Assembly (NCBI RefSeq): GCF_009467825.1
Contig: NZ_WIOK01000005.1
Span: forward strand, 62,001 to 126,000
DNA length: 64,000 nt
DNA from: Cyclobacterium xiamenense
Lineage (GTDB): Bacteria; Bacteroidota; Bacteroidia; Cytophagales; Cyclobacteriaceae
Direction: 5' to 3'
In this document: positions 44,317 through 53,440 of the stretch, in pieces
Layout of the letters: the number at the start of each line of letters is the position of its first letter
Position numbering within the stretch: the stretch's first letter is position 1
Translations under genes and position numbers: made by a program
Notes under the pieces: generated by a model
The model's database searches: none
The model's input: only the letters and a program-made list of their open reading frames with translations
Told to the model about the DNA's origin: nothing

Positions 44317-44874
44317 ATGAACTATCTAAATGAAGGATTTTTGCCTGAATCCATAACAGCCCTGCAAAGAGAACTAGAAGCAGCCGGGAAAAATTTCAAA
44401 ATTGTACCCGGGGAGGACAATTCTGAAGAATTCGTCAACTTTTATTTTATCGGAAAATTTGAAGGAAAAGACGTCATTTACGACGCCGTTTTGTACACCC
44501 TCCGTTTGCATTACCAAAGCGAGCTTTTCGAATTGGCGGAACACGAGGCAGCCAAAAAATTCCCCAATTACCATGGAATTCGCTACGAGGAAGATGAAAA
44601 CGGAAACCTGAAGCCATTGAAGGCTGAAGAGGAGGAAATCGGATGGTTTATTACCGAACTGATCATGGATATGGAGGAAGAGGGAACGGTAAAGGTTCAG
44701 GAATTTATCGATATCGATACCCATCACGATTACGGTATTGGTCTGGACGCCGCCCTCAATCTGGAAAGCATCGACGAAGACGTACTCGAAAAATTTGTCA
44801 CCGAATTCAACAACGACAGCATCAGCCTGGACGAAACCTTCTATACCTTTGAGTCGGAAGAGGAGGATAATTGA
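44317..44874 (+). CDS. Acidic hypothetical protein
   Basis: The product is 185 aa and strongly acidic, especially at the C-terminus (FESEEEDN). No signal or membrane segment is seen. The sequence FYFIGKFEGKDVIYDAVLYTLRLHYQSEL appears to be a folded β/α segment. I do not recognise the family. It precedes the deacetylase-like gene by 57 bp and may be co-transcribed. Confidence 0.7.
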   Translation: MNYLNEGFLPESITALQRELEAAGKNFKIVPGEDNSEEFVNFYFIGKFEGKDVIYDAVLYTLRLHYQSELFELAEHEAAKKFPNYHGIRYEEDENGNLKPLKAEEEEIGWFITELIMDMEEEGTVKVQEFIDIDTHHDYGIGLDAALNLESIDEDVLEKFVTEFNNDSISLDETFYTFESEEEDN

Positions 44875-44931
44875 TTTCTCCCTTTTTATTCGTTGCCCGC
44901 AACATTTTTTTGTTCGGCAAGTTTTGATCCT

Positions 44932-45834
44932 ATGTTAAAAGTTGCCTGGTCTTCCCTGTATGCCCATCCCTTGCCCAAGGGACATCGCTTTCCCATGGAA
45001 AAATATGAATTGGTTCCCGAGCAGCTGCTTTACGAGGGGACACTTTCGGCGGCCAATTTCTTTGAACCGGAGAAAGCCGATGAGCAGTGGATTACGGCGG
45101 TGCACGATCCGGCATACGTGGATAGATTAAAAAACCAGGACCTGAGCCGCGCTGAAATTCGCCGGACGGGTTTTCCCCTAAGCCAGGCCTTGGTGGATCG
45201 GGAATTGCACATCATGCAAGGCTCGGTGATGGCGGCCCGCTATGCGCTGGAATTTGGAATTGGGATGAATATCGCCGGGGGCACCCATCATGCATTTGCC
45301 GACAAGGGAGAGGGCTTTTGCCTGCTGAATGACATTGCGATTGCGGCCAATTACCTGATTGCCGCGCAGGGAATAGAAAAAGTTCTGGTAGTGGACCTGG
45401 ATGTGCATCAGGGCAACGGCACGGCCGCGCTGTTTGCAGGACGTCCCGAAGTATTTACCTTTAGCATGCATGGAGCACACAATTATCCCTTACACAAGGA
45501 AACATCGGACCTGGATATTGCATTGCAAGACCGTACGGACGATGCAACCTATTTGGAGCTACTGGCTGATCAACTGCCCAGGTTGATGGATGCGGAGGCC
45601 CCCGATTTTATAATCTACCAATGTGGGGTTGACGTACTGGCCTCAGATAAACTGGGACGGCTGGGCTTGAGCCTTGCCGGATGCAAAGAAAGGGACCGCC
45701 TGGTGTTGCAAAGCGCCCGAACGAATGACGTCCCCATCATGTGCTGCATGGGAGGAGGCTATTCGGAATCGCTACGTGACATCATCGAAGCGCATGCCAA
45801 TACCTACCGGTTGGCGCAAGAGATTTTCTTCTAA
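44932..45834 (+). CDS. Histone-deacetylase-family amidohydrolase
   Basis: The product is 300 aa from the ATG at 44932; the frame to 44893 adds an unlikely leader. HDAC motifs are AGGTHHAFADKGEGFCLLND (paired His), VLVVDLDVHQGNGTAALF (zinc-binding Asp and His), FSMHGAHNYPLHKE and YQCGVDVLASDKLGRLGLS with the second zinc Asp. Bacterial relatives include acetoin-utilisation (AcuC) and acetylpolyamine deacetylases; the substrate is not shown by sequence. Confidence 0.92.
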   Translation: MLKVAWSSLYAHPLPKGHRFPMEKYELVPEQLLYEGTLSAANFFEPEKADEQWITAVHDPAYVDRLKNQDLSRAEIRRTGFPLSQALVDRELHIMQGSVMAARYALEFGIGMNIAGGTHHAFADKGEGFCLLNDIAIAANYLIAAQGIEKVLVVDLDVHQGNGTAALFAGRPEVFTFSMHGAHNYPLHKETSDLDIALQDRTDDATYLELLADQLPRLMDAEAPDFIIYQCGVDVLASDKLGRLGLSLAGCKERDRLVLQSARTNDVPIMCCMGGGYSESLRDIIEAHANTYRLAQEIFF

Positions 45835-45853
45835 AATGAAAACATAAAGAGAA

Positions 45854-46090
45854 ATGGGTGCGAAAAAATTGAAAAAACAGTGGTTGTTGCATGCCGTGGG
45901 CGGTTTGTTGCTGACGGGTTTTGGGCTTAGTTTGTTTGGAGAAGCGTTGATCCGCAAGTGGGAAAACGCACCGCTCTGGGATTGGCTGGTATGGGGTACA
46001 CTGGCGCTGGTGGTGTTTAATGCCGGAGTTTCCCTGGTGGGGCAGGCGGTGGTGTTCCGGGTGAAACTGGACAGGCAGAAACACCGGTAG
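45854..46090 (+). CDS. Small two-helix membrane protein, hypothetical
   Basis: The product is 78 aa. Two hydrophobic segments are seen (about residues 11-31 and 43-66) with a basic N-terminus (GAKKLKKQW) and a basic C-terminus (KLDRQKHR). It lies 19 bp behind the deacetylase-like gene. The family is unknown. Confidence 0.6.
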   Translation: MGAKKLKKQWLLHAVGGLLLTGFGLSLFGEALIRKWENAPLWDWLVWGTLALVVFNAGVSLVGQAVVFRVKLDRQKHR

Positions 46091-46135
46091 TTGGCGGCAA
46101 AATCCGGATTTTACCATTTTATTCCCGTACCAAAA

Positions 46136-46165
46136 TTTGTAATAGGTTTAGAATCCGTATATTTG
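46136..46165 (+). promoter_or_regulatory. Bacteroidota-type promoter for the OmpH-like lipoprotein gene
   Basis: TTTG (46136-46139), an 18-base spacer, then TATATTTG (46158-46165), which fits the TTTG/TAnnTTTG consensus of the primary sigma factor in this phylum. It lies 29 bp upstream of the GTG start at 46195, so the untranslated leader would be short. Confidence 0.75.
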
Positions 46166-46194
46166 CCCCAATACTACAAAAACGACGTAAAGAA

Positions 46195-46830
46195 GTGAAA
46201 AAAATTACTACCAGTATCAGTGCGTTGGCAGTTGCAGGATTGATTGCAGTAGCCTGTAATTCCTCCATTCCGGAAGGAGAAGCGACCGTTAGTACGGAAG
46301 ACGTGGACATTTCGGATCTTAAAGTGGCCTATATTGTCACCGACAGTGTCATCAACAATTTTGTCTATTTCAAAGAGCAATCGGCAGCAATTGCCGAAAA
46401 AGGCAAGAAATACGAAGGAGAATTGACCAACCGGGCGAGAGGTTTCGAACAGGAGGTGCAGAATTTTCAGAACACGGCTAATAATATGACTGTCAATCAG
46501 CAAAGAGCCAAGCAAGAAGAACTGGTTGCCAAAGAACGTAACCTGGTGACGTACCGTGAGAACATCATGCAAGAGCTCTCCGCTGATGAGAACAAGCTGT
46601 ACAACGAGGTGTACGACATGATTCAGGAATACCTCAATACGTATGCTGCCGAAAACGATCTGGAGATGATCCTTTCCTACACCCGTGGTGGTGGAGTTTG
46701 GTATGCAAACGAATCCTTGGATATTACCAATTCGGTAGTAAAAGGGATCAACGAAGATTACGAAAAGGGGGAAGCACCTGCCGAAACTGCTCCTGCTGCT
46801 TCCGAAGAGGAATCAACCGAGGGCGAATAA
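46195..46830 (+). CDS. OmpH/Skp-like lipoprotein
   Basis: The product is 211 aa with a GTG start. The lipoprotein signal (KKITTSISALAVAGLIAVAC, Cys at residue 21) is followed by a linker, then VAYIVTDSVINNFVYFKEQS and a long charged coiled coil to about residue 170, as in Skp/OmpH periplasmic chaperones. The end (residues 190-211) is rich in Glu, Pro and Ala. In Bacteroidota several OmpH homologues exist, and lipid-anchored forms are common. A chaperone role for outer-membrane proteins is likely but not proved. Confidence 0.85.
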   Translation: MKKITTSISALAVAGLIAVACNSSIPEGEATVSTEDVDISDLKVAYIVTDSVINNFVYFKEQSAAIAEKGKKYEGELTNRARGFEQEVQNFQNTANNMTVNQQRAKQEELVAKERNLVTYRENIMQELSADENKLYNEVYDMIQEYLNTYAAENDLEMILSYTRGGGVWYANESLDITNSVVKGINEDYEKGEAPAETAPAASEEESTEGE

Positions 46831-46853
46831 ACGAAAAAAAACAGCAAGGAATG

Positions 46854-46876
46854 GCCCGGTATTTCCGGGCTTTTTT
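46854..46876 (+). terminator. Rho-independent terminator
   Basis: GCCCGG (46854-46859), loop TATTT, CCGGGC (46865-46870), then six T. It follows the OmpH-like gene by 23 bases. Confidence 0.9.
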
Positions 46877-46990
46877 GTTTCTGCTTTCACTAGTTTTGGT
46901 TGATAATCAACACATCCTTTAGTACCTTACCTGTTCTTTTTTACACGTTAGAAGTCCTTCCAACCAAGGCATACATTTAAACCTGTACCC

Positions 46991-47962
46991 ATGGAAATTA
47001 CCAATTTTCTAAAACACCATTACAGACATTTCAATGCGGCGGCATTGATCGACGCAGCGGATGCGTACAAGGCACATTTGGATGCCAATGGCAAAATGAT
47101 GATTACCCTGGCAGGCGCCATGTCTACCGCCGAATTAGGCATTTCCCTGGCGGAAATGATCCGGCAGGATAAAGTACAAATCATCACCTGTACCGGTGCA
47201 AACCTGGAAGAGGATATTTTCAACCTGGTGGCCCACGATTATTACGAGCGGATTCCAAATTACCGGGACCTTTCACCCAGCCAAGAACAGGACCTGCTAG
47301 ACCGCCACATGAACCGGGTTACCGATACCTGCATTCCGGAAATGGAAGCCATGCGACGAATAGAAGACGTGATTCTGCAGGAGTGGCAGCGGGCGGACCA
47401 GGCGGGGGAGCATTATTTCCCGCACGAGTTTTTTTACAAGGTATTGCTTTCCGGAAAGCTGGAGAAGGATTACCAAATAGACCCGAAAAACAGTTGGCTA
47501 CTGGAAGCTGCGAAAAAGAACCTTCCCATCATCGTTCCCGGTTGGGAAGATTCTACGCTGGGAAACATGTATGCCGGGCATTGCATTTCGGGAGATATTA
47601 AAGACGTACATACGGTGAAAGGTGGGATTCAATACATGATATACCTGGCTGATTGGTACACCGAAAACGCCAAGGAAGAAAGCAAAGTTGGCTTTTTTCA
47701 GATTGGTGGTGGCATAGCGGGCGATTTTCCCATTTGTGTGGTGCCCATGTTGCACCAGGATTTGCAGCGGGATTCCGTTCCGCTATGGGGTTATTTTTGC
47801 CAGATTTCCGATAGTACCACTTCCTATGGATCGTATTCCGGCGCCGTACCCAATGAAAAAATTACCTGGGGTAAATTGGGGCTGGACACACCCAAGTTTA
47901 TCATCGAATCCGACGCCACCATCGTCGCTCCACTGGTTTTTGCCATCGTTCTGGGGCAGTAA
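46991..47962 (+). CDS. Deoxyhypusine-synthase-family protein
   Basis: The product is 323 aa. It matches the deoxyhypusine synthase fold: MITLAGAMSTAELGISLAEMI, IITCTGANLEEDIFNLVAH, PGWEDSTLGNMYAG, FFQIGGGIAGDFPI and SGAVPNEKITWGKLGLD, in which Lys295 of WGK is at the place of the catalytic lysine (human Lys329). Bacteria lack eIF5A, so the product cannot be hypusine on eIF5A; a polyamine substrate (aminobutyl transfer to another amine) is the likely role. It is followed after 11 bp by the OmpA gene. Confidence 0.9.
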   Translation: MEITNFLKHHYRHFNAAALIDAADAYKAHLDANGKMMITLAGAMSTAELGISLAEMIRQDKVQIITCTGANLEEDIFNLVAHDYYERIPNYRDLSPSQEQDLLDRHMNRVTDTCIPEMEAMRRIEDVILQEWQRADQAGEHYFPHEFFYKVLLSGKLEKDYQIDPKNSWLLEAAKKNLPIIVPGWEDSTLGNMYAGHCISGDIKDVHTVKGGIQYMIYLADWYTENAKEESKVGFFQIGGGIAGDFPICVVPMLHQDLQRDSVPLWGYFCQISDSTTSYGSYSGAVPNEKITWGKLGLDTPKFIIESDATIVAPLVFAIVLGQ

Positions 47963-47973
47963 TCCGGCAGCCT

Positions 47974-49350
47974 GTGTATCGATTTGACCTCATCGGTTAT
48001 CGGGTAGCAGTTCTGCTATGCCTTTGTACAGGAGCTTTCAAACCCGTGCTGGCGCAGGATTCGGTGCGTTTTGCCCATTCCCTGGAATTTGACGAACAAG
48101 CGCCCCTTATCGGCCCTGACAAGCACCTGTATTTCTCCCTGGCTTTCCATCCCCGGAATACCGGTGGTGCAGGGGATCCTGGAGATACCTGGTTTGCACC
48201 CGAACAAGGCGATAGTTTTGGAGAGCCGCAGCCTATCGAGGCGCTGTCCACACCTGATTTTGACCTGTTGATTGGCTTTCTGCATCCAGATACGGTGCTG
48301 GTCTACCACCAAAACCTATATAATCGGCAGGTGATTTACCGGTATTTTCGTACCGATGGGGGCTGGACACGGGGAGACGAACAGTTTGTTCCTGGTTTCC
48401 GATCTACCGGCAACCATTTTTCTGCGCGGCTCTCCGCCGATGGCAGCTTGATGCTACTCGCTATGGAGTCCTTCGGCTCTTATGGAAACGAGGATCTGTA
48501 CGTTGCTTTTCGACAGGGAGATTCCTGGTCCCGGCCTCAAAATCTCGGAGCAAGCGTCAACACCTTTCGCCAGGAATTGAGCCCTTTTCTTAGCGCCGAT
48601 GGGCAAACGTTGTATTTTTCCAGCAATGCCTACGAGGGTAGAAAATCCTTGGGTGTTTATCAATCCGAGCGGATAGGTGAGGGATGGACCCAATGGTCCG
48701 CTCCGCGTCCGGTGGATCTTCCGGAAATGGAAGGATTCGACCTGTATTACTACGAAGATCCGAATCGAGACCGGTATTTTCTTACCTACACCCGAACGAG
48801 TGATGGATACGGGAATATTCTTTGGGTCGAATCAGCCCCACCGCTAGTCTTGCAACAAGCCGAAGAAAGGAGAACAGAGGGACCGACGGATTCAGGTGGC
48901 CGATCGGATACGCTGCTTCCACGTCCCGTTTCTCCTTCCGAAATACCTTCCCCTCAGCGAAGTCCTGGCCCGGATATTGCGTTGCAATTAGAAGACTTGC
49001 AGCCCGGCGAGTCACTGGTTTTGAAGAACCTGCTCTTTAACCGAACTTCCGATGATATCGAAGATGCGGCTTCCCTGGATGCACTAGAGAAAGTAGCAGC
49101 TTTTCTAAAGCGAAATTCCAAACGGGTGATCTCCGTAGAAGGGCATACGGACAATCGAGGTAGTTCCCGGCTAAACGAACGTTTATCACTGGACCGGGCG
49201 CGGAAGGTACGAGACGTTTTGGTAGAAGCAGGGGCTGGATTTGAGCAAATACGGGTCAATGGATGGGGTGGGACAAAGCCTATCGTCACCAATTCGACCG
49301 CAGCGGGAAGAGAAAAAAACAGACGCGTAGAAATCATACTCCTGGAATAA
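47974..49350 (+). CDS. OmpA-family protein with PD40-like repeats
   Basis: The product is 458 aa from a GTG. The signal peptide ends near FKPVLAQDS. Residues 30-290 hold propeller-type repeats with FSARLSADGSLMLLAM and LSPFLSADGQTLYFSSNAY (PD40-like). A Pro/Ser-rich linker (about 290-330) joins to the OmpA C-terminal domain (ISVEGHTDNRGSSRLNERLS, RVNGWGGTKPIV, KNRRVEIILLE), which binds peptidoglycan. Such proteins link the outer membrane to the cell wall. Confidence 0.9.
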   Translation: MYRFDLIGYRVAVLLCLCTGAFKPVLAQDSVRFAHSLEFDEQAPLIGPDKHLYFSLAFHPRNTGGAGDPGDTWFAPEQGDSFGEPQPIEALSTPDFDLLIGFLHPDTVLVYHQNLYNRQVIYRYFRTDGGWTRGDEQFVPGFRSTGNHFSARLSADGSLMLLAMESFGSYGNEDLYVAFRQGDSWSRPQNLGASVNTFRQELSPFLSADGQTLYFSSNAYEGRKSLGVYQSERIGEGWTQWSAPRPVDLPEMEGFDLYYYEDPNRDRYFLTYTRTSDGYGNILWVESAPPLVLQQAEERRTEGPTDSGGRSDTLLPRPVSPSEIPSPQRSPGPDIALQLEDLQPGESLVLKNLLFNRTSDDIEDAASLDALEKVAAFLKRNSKRVISVEGHTDNRGSSRLNERLSLDRARKVRDVLVEAGAGFEQIRVNGWGGTKPIVTNSTAAGREKNRRVEIILLE

Positions 49351-49368
49351 CCAAAACTACCGATCGCC

Positions 49369-50505
49369 ATGCGAAAAACGAACACTAATAGAATCACAGG
49401 CTGCTTCAGCGTCCTTCTTTTTCTGGTTTTAGTCGCTTCCTGTGCGGAAAGGACGCGCAGTACCTCGGAAGCGGCCACTACCTGGTCCGGTCATAAACAC
49501 TGGGAAATGGGTCCATTTCTGAAGCAGCACGGGGCCAATCCGGTACTAGCTGCCGGAGACCTGGAGTTTGTCTGCCCGATTTTACAAAAACCGGTCAAGT
49601 GGGAAGAGAAAGACGTTTTTAACCCCGCCGCCGTGGTACGGGATGGCGCCATCCATTTGCTTTACCGGGCGGAGGATTTCCTGGGTAGTAACAACGGCAC
49701 ATCGCGGATCGGTCTGGCTATCAGTGGTGACGGTCTGAATTTTGACAAGCTGCCCGAGCCGGTTTTTTATCCCGAAAACGACAGCCTGAAACCCTTGGAG
49801 TGGGACGGTGGCGTGGAGGATCCACGTATCGTGGAAACGGAAGAGGGGCGCTATTTCATGACCTATACCAGCTACGACGGTAAGGTGGCCCGGCTAATGC
49901 TGGCATCCTCGGATGATTTGAAGCACTGGACCAAATATGGGCGCGTGCTAAATGGACCGTACCGCGATACCTGGAGCAAAGCCGGGGCCATTGTGGCCGA
50001 GCAGGAAGGAGACCGCATTCTTGCAAAAAAGATTCATGGTAAATATTGGATGTATTTTGGGGATACGGATCTTTTTTTGGCCCACTCTGAAGATTTGGTT
50101 CAGTGGATACCCCTGGAAGAAAACGGTACACTTCAATCCGTCATGAAGCCCCGCCCGGGTTATTTTGATAGCCGCCTGGTAGAATCGGGGCCCTACGCCT
50201 TGTTGCGGGAGGAGGGAATTGTCCTATTGTACAACGGGATGAACCTGGACGAAGGACAGGAACGTGATCCCTCGCTTCCACCCGGCGCGTATTCTGCCGG
50301 TCAGGCTTTGTTTGCCGCAGAGGATCCTTCTCGTTTGATTGATCGTTCGGAGACCTATTTTATGACACCCGAGGAACCTTATGAAATCGAAGGGCAGGTC
50401 AACCTGGTCTGTTTTATCGAAGGCATGGTTCCCTATCAGGGAAAATGGTTTTTGTATTACGGAACGGCCGATTCAAAAATTGCCGTGGCCGTATACGAGG
50501 AATAA
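49369..50505 (+). CDS. GH130-family glycosidase/phosphorylase, lipoprotein
   Basis: The product is 378 aa. The signal LLFLVLVASCAERT gives a lipoprotein Cys at about residue 25, so it is periplasmic or surface-bound. The five-blade β-propeller of GH130 is indicated by VFNPAAVVRDGAIHLLYRAED, SRIGLAISGDGLNF, WDGGVEDPRIVETEEGRYF and MTYTSYDGKVARLMLA. GH130 includes β-mannoside phosphorylases and hydrolases; an exported member is more likely a hydrolase, but the substrate is not shown. Confidence 0.88.
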   Translation: MRKTNTNRITGCFSVLLFLVLVASCAERTRSTSEAATTWSGHKHWEMGPFLKQHGANPVLAAGDLEFVCPILQKPVKWEEKDVFNPAAVVRDGAIHLLYRAEDFLGSNNGTSRIGLAISGDGLNFDKLPEPVFYPENDSLKPLEWDGGVEDPRIVETEEGRYFMTYTSYDGKVARLMLASSDDLKHWTKYGRVLNGPYRDTWSKAGAIVAEQEGDRILAKKIHGKYWMYFGDTDLFLAHSEDLVQWIPLEENGTLQSVMKPRPGYFDSRLVESGPYALLREEGIVLLYNGMNLDEGQERDPSLPPGAYSAGQALFAAEDPSRLIDRSETYFMTPEEPYEIEGQVNLVCFIEGMVPYQGKWFLYYGTADSKIAVAVYEE

Positions 50506-50533
50506 GCGGGGCTTTCGAGCGGCAAAAACAAAG

Positions 50534-50574
50534 GAACCCCGGCTGAAATCCTTTTCAGGTATTTGCCGGGGTTC
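50534..50574 (-). terminator. Hairpin terminator between convergent genes
   Basis: Stem GAACCCCGGC (50534-50543) with GCCGGGGTTC (50565-50574). On the minus strand it is followed by CTTTGTTTTTG, so it best fits the outer-membrane receptor gene; it may also act on the GH130 gene. Confidence 0.75.
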
Positions 50575-50623
50575 TGTTAATCGAGAGAATTAACACTCGT
50601 TAGCGGTTTTTCACACGGTTAGA

Positions 50624-53146
50624 TCAATTGGGGCCATTCATCATGGCACCGCCGGCACCGCCGCCATCTCCTTCTTTCAGGTCTTCATTGGTGACACCTC
50701 GTTTTTTCCTTCGGCCACCGTCTACACTCAACTTGCCGATGCGGTAGGAAAAGTTAATTTTAAAATTCATGTTTCGCATCCCGGTTACACTTTGTTGCAT
50801 GATAGTGGGCGTGATCAATTCATTTCGGATTCGAAATTCAGTGGTGAAGAAGTTTTCTGCACCAAACCCGATGCTGCCGCGTTTCTCAGCAAATTGTTTG
50901 TTGATGCTCAGACTGTAGATGCCAAAACCGCCAGCGGAACCCTGCAACTGTACCCGACGGCCCCGGTAGAAACTAAAGGCCTGTAGTTGCCAGTTATTGG
51001 GTAGCGTGTAGTTGCCAAACAGTCGGCCACTCACCACAAAGCCCTCGTTTTGTGCGGCGTATTGTGGGTCTTCCAATCCATTATCCAATTGGGCGTAATA
51101 GGTGTCGATGGATCCATTCAGGGAGATTTTGCCGGATACGTTAATATTCGAGAAGACTCCTAGTCCGTATGCGCGCTCGTTCCCAATATTTTCGTAGGTG
51201 GTAAAGATGATGTCGTCATCCTGCACCGTCCGCACCGGTTGTATGGAACCCGTGGTGTTTCGCAGGTACGAGGTGAAATTCAGCGAGGTTCCATTAATAA
51301 AGGTACTGTACGATAATTCGTAGTTGTCGGTGAGCTCCGGGTCCAATACCGGGTTTCCCTGCGTGATTTGCTGGGGATTGGCCGCCTCGATGTTTGGGTT
51401 GAGGAAGTTTAGCGAAGGCCGCTGTATCCTGCGGTTGTAGGCTGCTTTCAGCATGTTTCCGTTGCCCAATTTCCGGCCGAAGTTCATGTTGGGAACCAAC
51501 GTTCCGTAGGAAGGTATCTCTGCGGGAAGTTCCGAAGAGCGAAAGTCCGCTTCAATATTGGTGTATTCGTAGCGCAGGCCTGTCTTGAGGGTATAATGCT
51601 CCAGGAATCCTAGCGTATACGACAGGTATCCAGCAGTTACGTTTTGATCGTAGGTAAATTGATTGGAAAGGTTGACATCGTCGATTTCCTCAAATTCGGC
51701 ATTCGGCCCCTCTGCGCGGAAGTAGGCAAAATCACTGACCGCTTTTCTTAAGATATTTTTTGCTCCGTATTCCAGTATTTGGTTGTCGCCTGAACCCATA
51801 GGGCTTACGTAATCCACTTGCACAGTAAATTCTTCGTTCAGATTGCTGTTGTCGTTTTTCAAACGGCTCACGATTTGGTCAAACGAATCGTTGTACAGGC
51901 TATTTACGAAATCGTTGGTCCGGTCACTTCGGCTGTACAAACCGGAAACACTGAATTCTTTTCCTTTTTTCTCAAAAGTTCGGGTATAGTTATAACTCAC
52001 ATCCAGGCTATTGGAGAGGTTGTCCGTAGTTACATCCCTTAGCAGCTCACTCACCAGCATGTCTTCCACGTAAGTTTCGGTGGTCAGCTCGTCCTGATTC
52101 ATCCGCATGTTTCTCAAGCCAAAGCTAACGGAGGTGGTCATGAAATTATACTTATTGATTTCATAATCCCATCCAAAATTATACCTGCCAAACATCATGT
52201 TGTTTCGCGTATCAGCCGCCTGCAAAATGCGCGTTGCAGGCCTGTCAGCGGAAAGAAGGGTTTGTTCGTTTTCAAAACTTCCCAAAATATTGTATCCCGC
52301 ACGACCGAAACCACCCAGAGAGAAACCCATCTTTCCTTTTTTCAACGCGGCGTTTAGCCCCAGGTTGGAACCCCTGATTCCGGCGCTGGTGTTGATATTC
52401 AGTGAGGCGCCCTGGAGTTTGTTTTTCTTGGTCACGATATTGATCACGCCACCGGTTCCTTCCGCATCGTATTTGGCAGATGGGGACGTAATCACTTCCA
52501 CTGATTTGATTTCTTCGGCAGGTATTTGCTTCAGGGCGTCAGCGATGTTGTTGGCCACAATGGCCGATTGCTTGTTGTCGATCAATACCAGTATGTTACT
52601 ACTTCCGCGCATGGAGACATTTCCATCCAGGTCTACCGTAAGCATGGGAACGCGACGCAATACATCGGAGGCATCGCCACCAATGGTGGTTTTATCGTTC
52701 TCGGCATTGTAAATGGTCCGGTCCACTTTTTCCTCAATCAGGCTTCGCTGACCCTGGACGGTAACTTCCTGCAAGGAAACCGAAGACTCACCGATAATCA
52801 GGTTTCCCAAAAATACATTAGGAGTATTTGGACCGACTACGATGTCTTCCCGCGTCACGGGATCGTACCCCACGTAGCTTAGTTCCACCTTGTACCTACC
52901 GGCGGATTTTACGTTAAAAAAGAATTCGCCGGCATCGTCGGCCACTCCTCCGGCCACGGTCGCATCGGTGCCGGCTTCTTTCAACATAGCCGTAGCATAA
53001 GGTACCGGCTCTCCGGAGTCTTTATCCAGTACTTTTCCGGAAATCTTAAATTCTTTTTTCTCCGTATTCCCCTGCGCATACAGCTCCAGAGAAGCTGTTG
53101 CCAGAAAGAACGTTGCACATACAAGTAAATAAATAAGCCTTTTCAT
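50624..53146 (-). CDS. Outer-membrane β-barrel protein with carboxypeptidase-regulatory and plug domains
   Basis: The product is 840 aa. After a signal peptide (MKRLIYLLVCATFFLATASL) come a CarboxypepD_reg-like domain (residues about 35-115, FKISGKVLDKDSGEPVPYAT), a TonB-receptor-type plug (VDRTIYNAENDKTTIGGDAS, VLIDNKQSAIVANNIADALK, GTGGVINIVTKKN) and a large barrel (OMP_b-brl_3 type). The end is polar and Gly-rich (GDGGGAGGAMMNGPN). No SusD partner is adjacent, so it is not a standard Sus pair. It may import a ligand or act in sensing, as it is divergent from the LytS/LytTR pair. Confidence 0.92.
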   Translation of the reverse strand: MKRLIYLLVCATFFLATASLELYAQGNTEKKEFKISGKVLDKDSGEPVPYATAMLKEAGTDATVAGGVADDAGEFFFNVKSAGRYKVELSYVGYDPVTREDIVVGPNTPNVFLGNLIIGESSVSLQEVTVQGQRSLIEEKVDRTIYNAENDKTTIGGDASDVLRRVPMLTVDLDGNVSMRGSSNILVLIDNKQSAIVANNIADALKQIPAEEIKSVEVITSPSAKYDAEGTGGVINIVTKKNKLQGASLNINTSAGIRGSNLGLNAALKKGKMGFSLGGFGRAGYNILGSFENEQTLLSADRPATRILQAADTRNNMMFGRYNFGWDYEINKYNFMTTSVSFGLRNMRMNQDELTTETYVEDMLVSELLRDVTTDNLSNSLDVSYNYTRTFEKKGKEFSVSGLYSRSDRTNDFVNSLYNDSFDQIVSRLKNDNSNLNEEFTVQVDYVSPMGSGDNQILEYGAKNILRKAVSDFAYFRAEGPNAEFEEIDDVNLSNQFTYDQNVTAGYLSYTLGFLEHYTLKTGLRYEYTNIEADFRSSELPAEIPSYGTLVPNMNFGRKLGNGNMLKAAYNRRIQRPSLNFLNPNIEAANPQQITQGNPVLDPELTDNYELSYSTFINGTSLNFTSYLRNTTGSIQPVRTVQDDDIIFTTYENIGNERAYGLGVFSNINVSGKISLNGSIDTYYAQLDNGLEDPQYAAQNEGFVVSGRLFGNYTLPNNWQLQAFSFYRGRRVQLQGSAGGFGIYSLSINKQFAEKRGSIGFGAENFFTTEFRIRNELITPTIMQQSVTGMRNMNFKINFSYRIGKLSVDGGRRKKRGVTNEDLKEGDGGGAGGAMMNGPN

Positions 53147-53440
53147 TATGGAAGTAGATTGTGTTAAATAACGGTTGAGTCAATATCCGAAACAAAGAAA
53201 AATATTTATTCACGCAGTAAAAAACACAATAGATAGGTAGCCGTGAACCATCGACAAAACCGGGAAAACATCGGACCAATTTTTTACTGGGTGGCCGAGG
53301 CTGATTTGGTAGAGCAGCAACCCGGATTGGACGGTTAATACCCTATTTTGGTAGATTCTTTTGGTTCTTTCGTTTTCTTTACTTTATGTTTATACTGGCA
53401 ACGGATATCCAGTCGGGGTATTTAGCCCTATTGTAAGCGT

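Noticed and set aside
53289-53340. tRNA-like D-arm (GCTGATTTGGTAGAGCAGC) upstream of the LytS gene
   Set aside because: No anticodon arm or T-arm with the GTTCRA pattern follows, and no acceptor stem pairs, so it is at most a chance resemblance.
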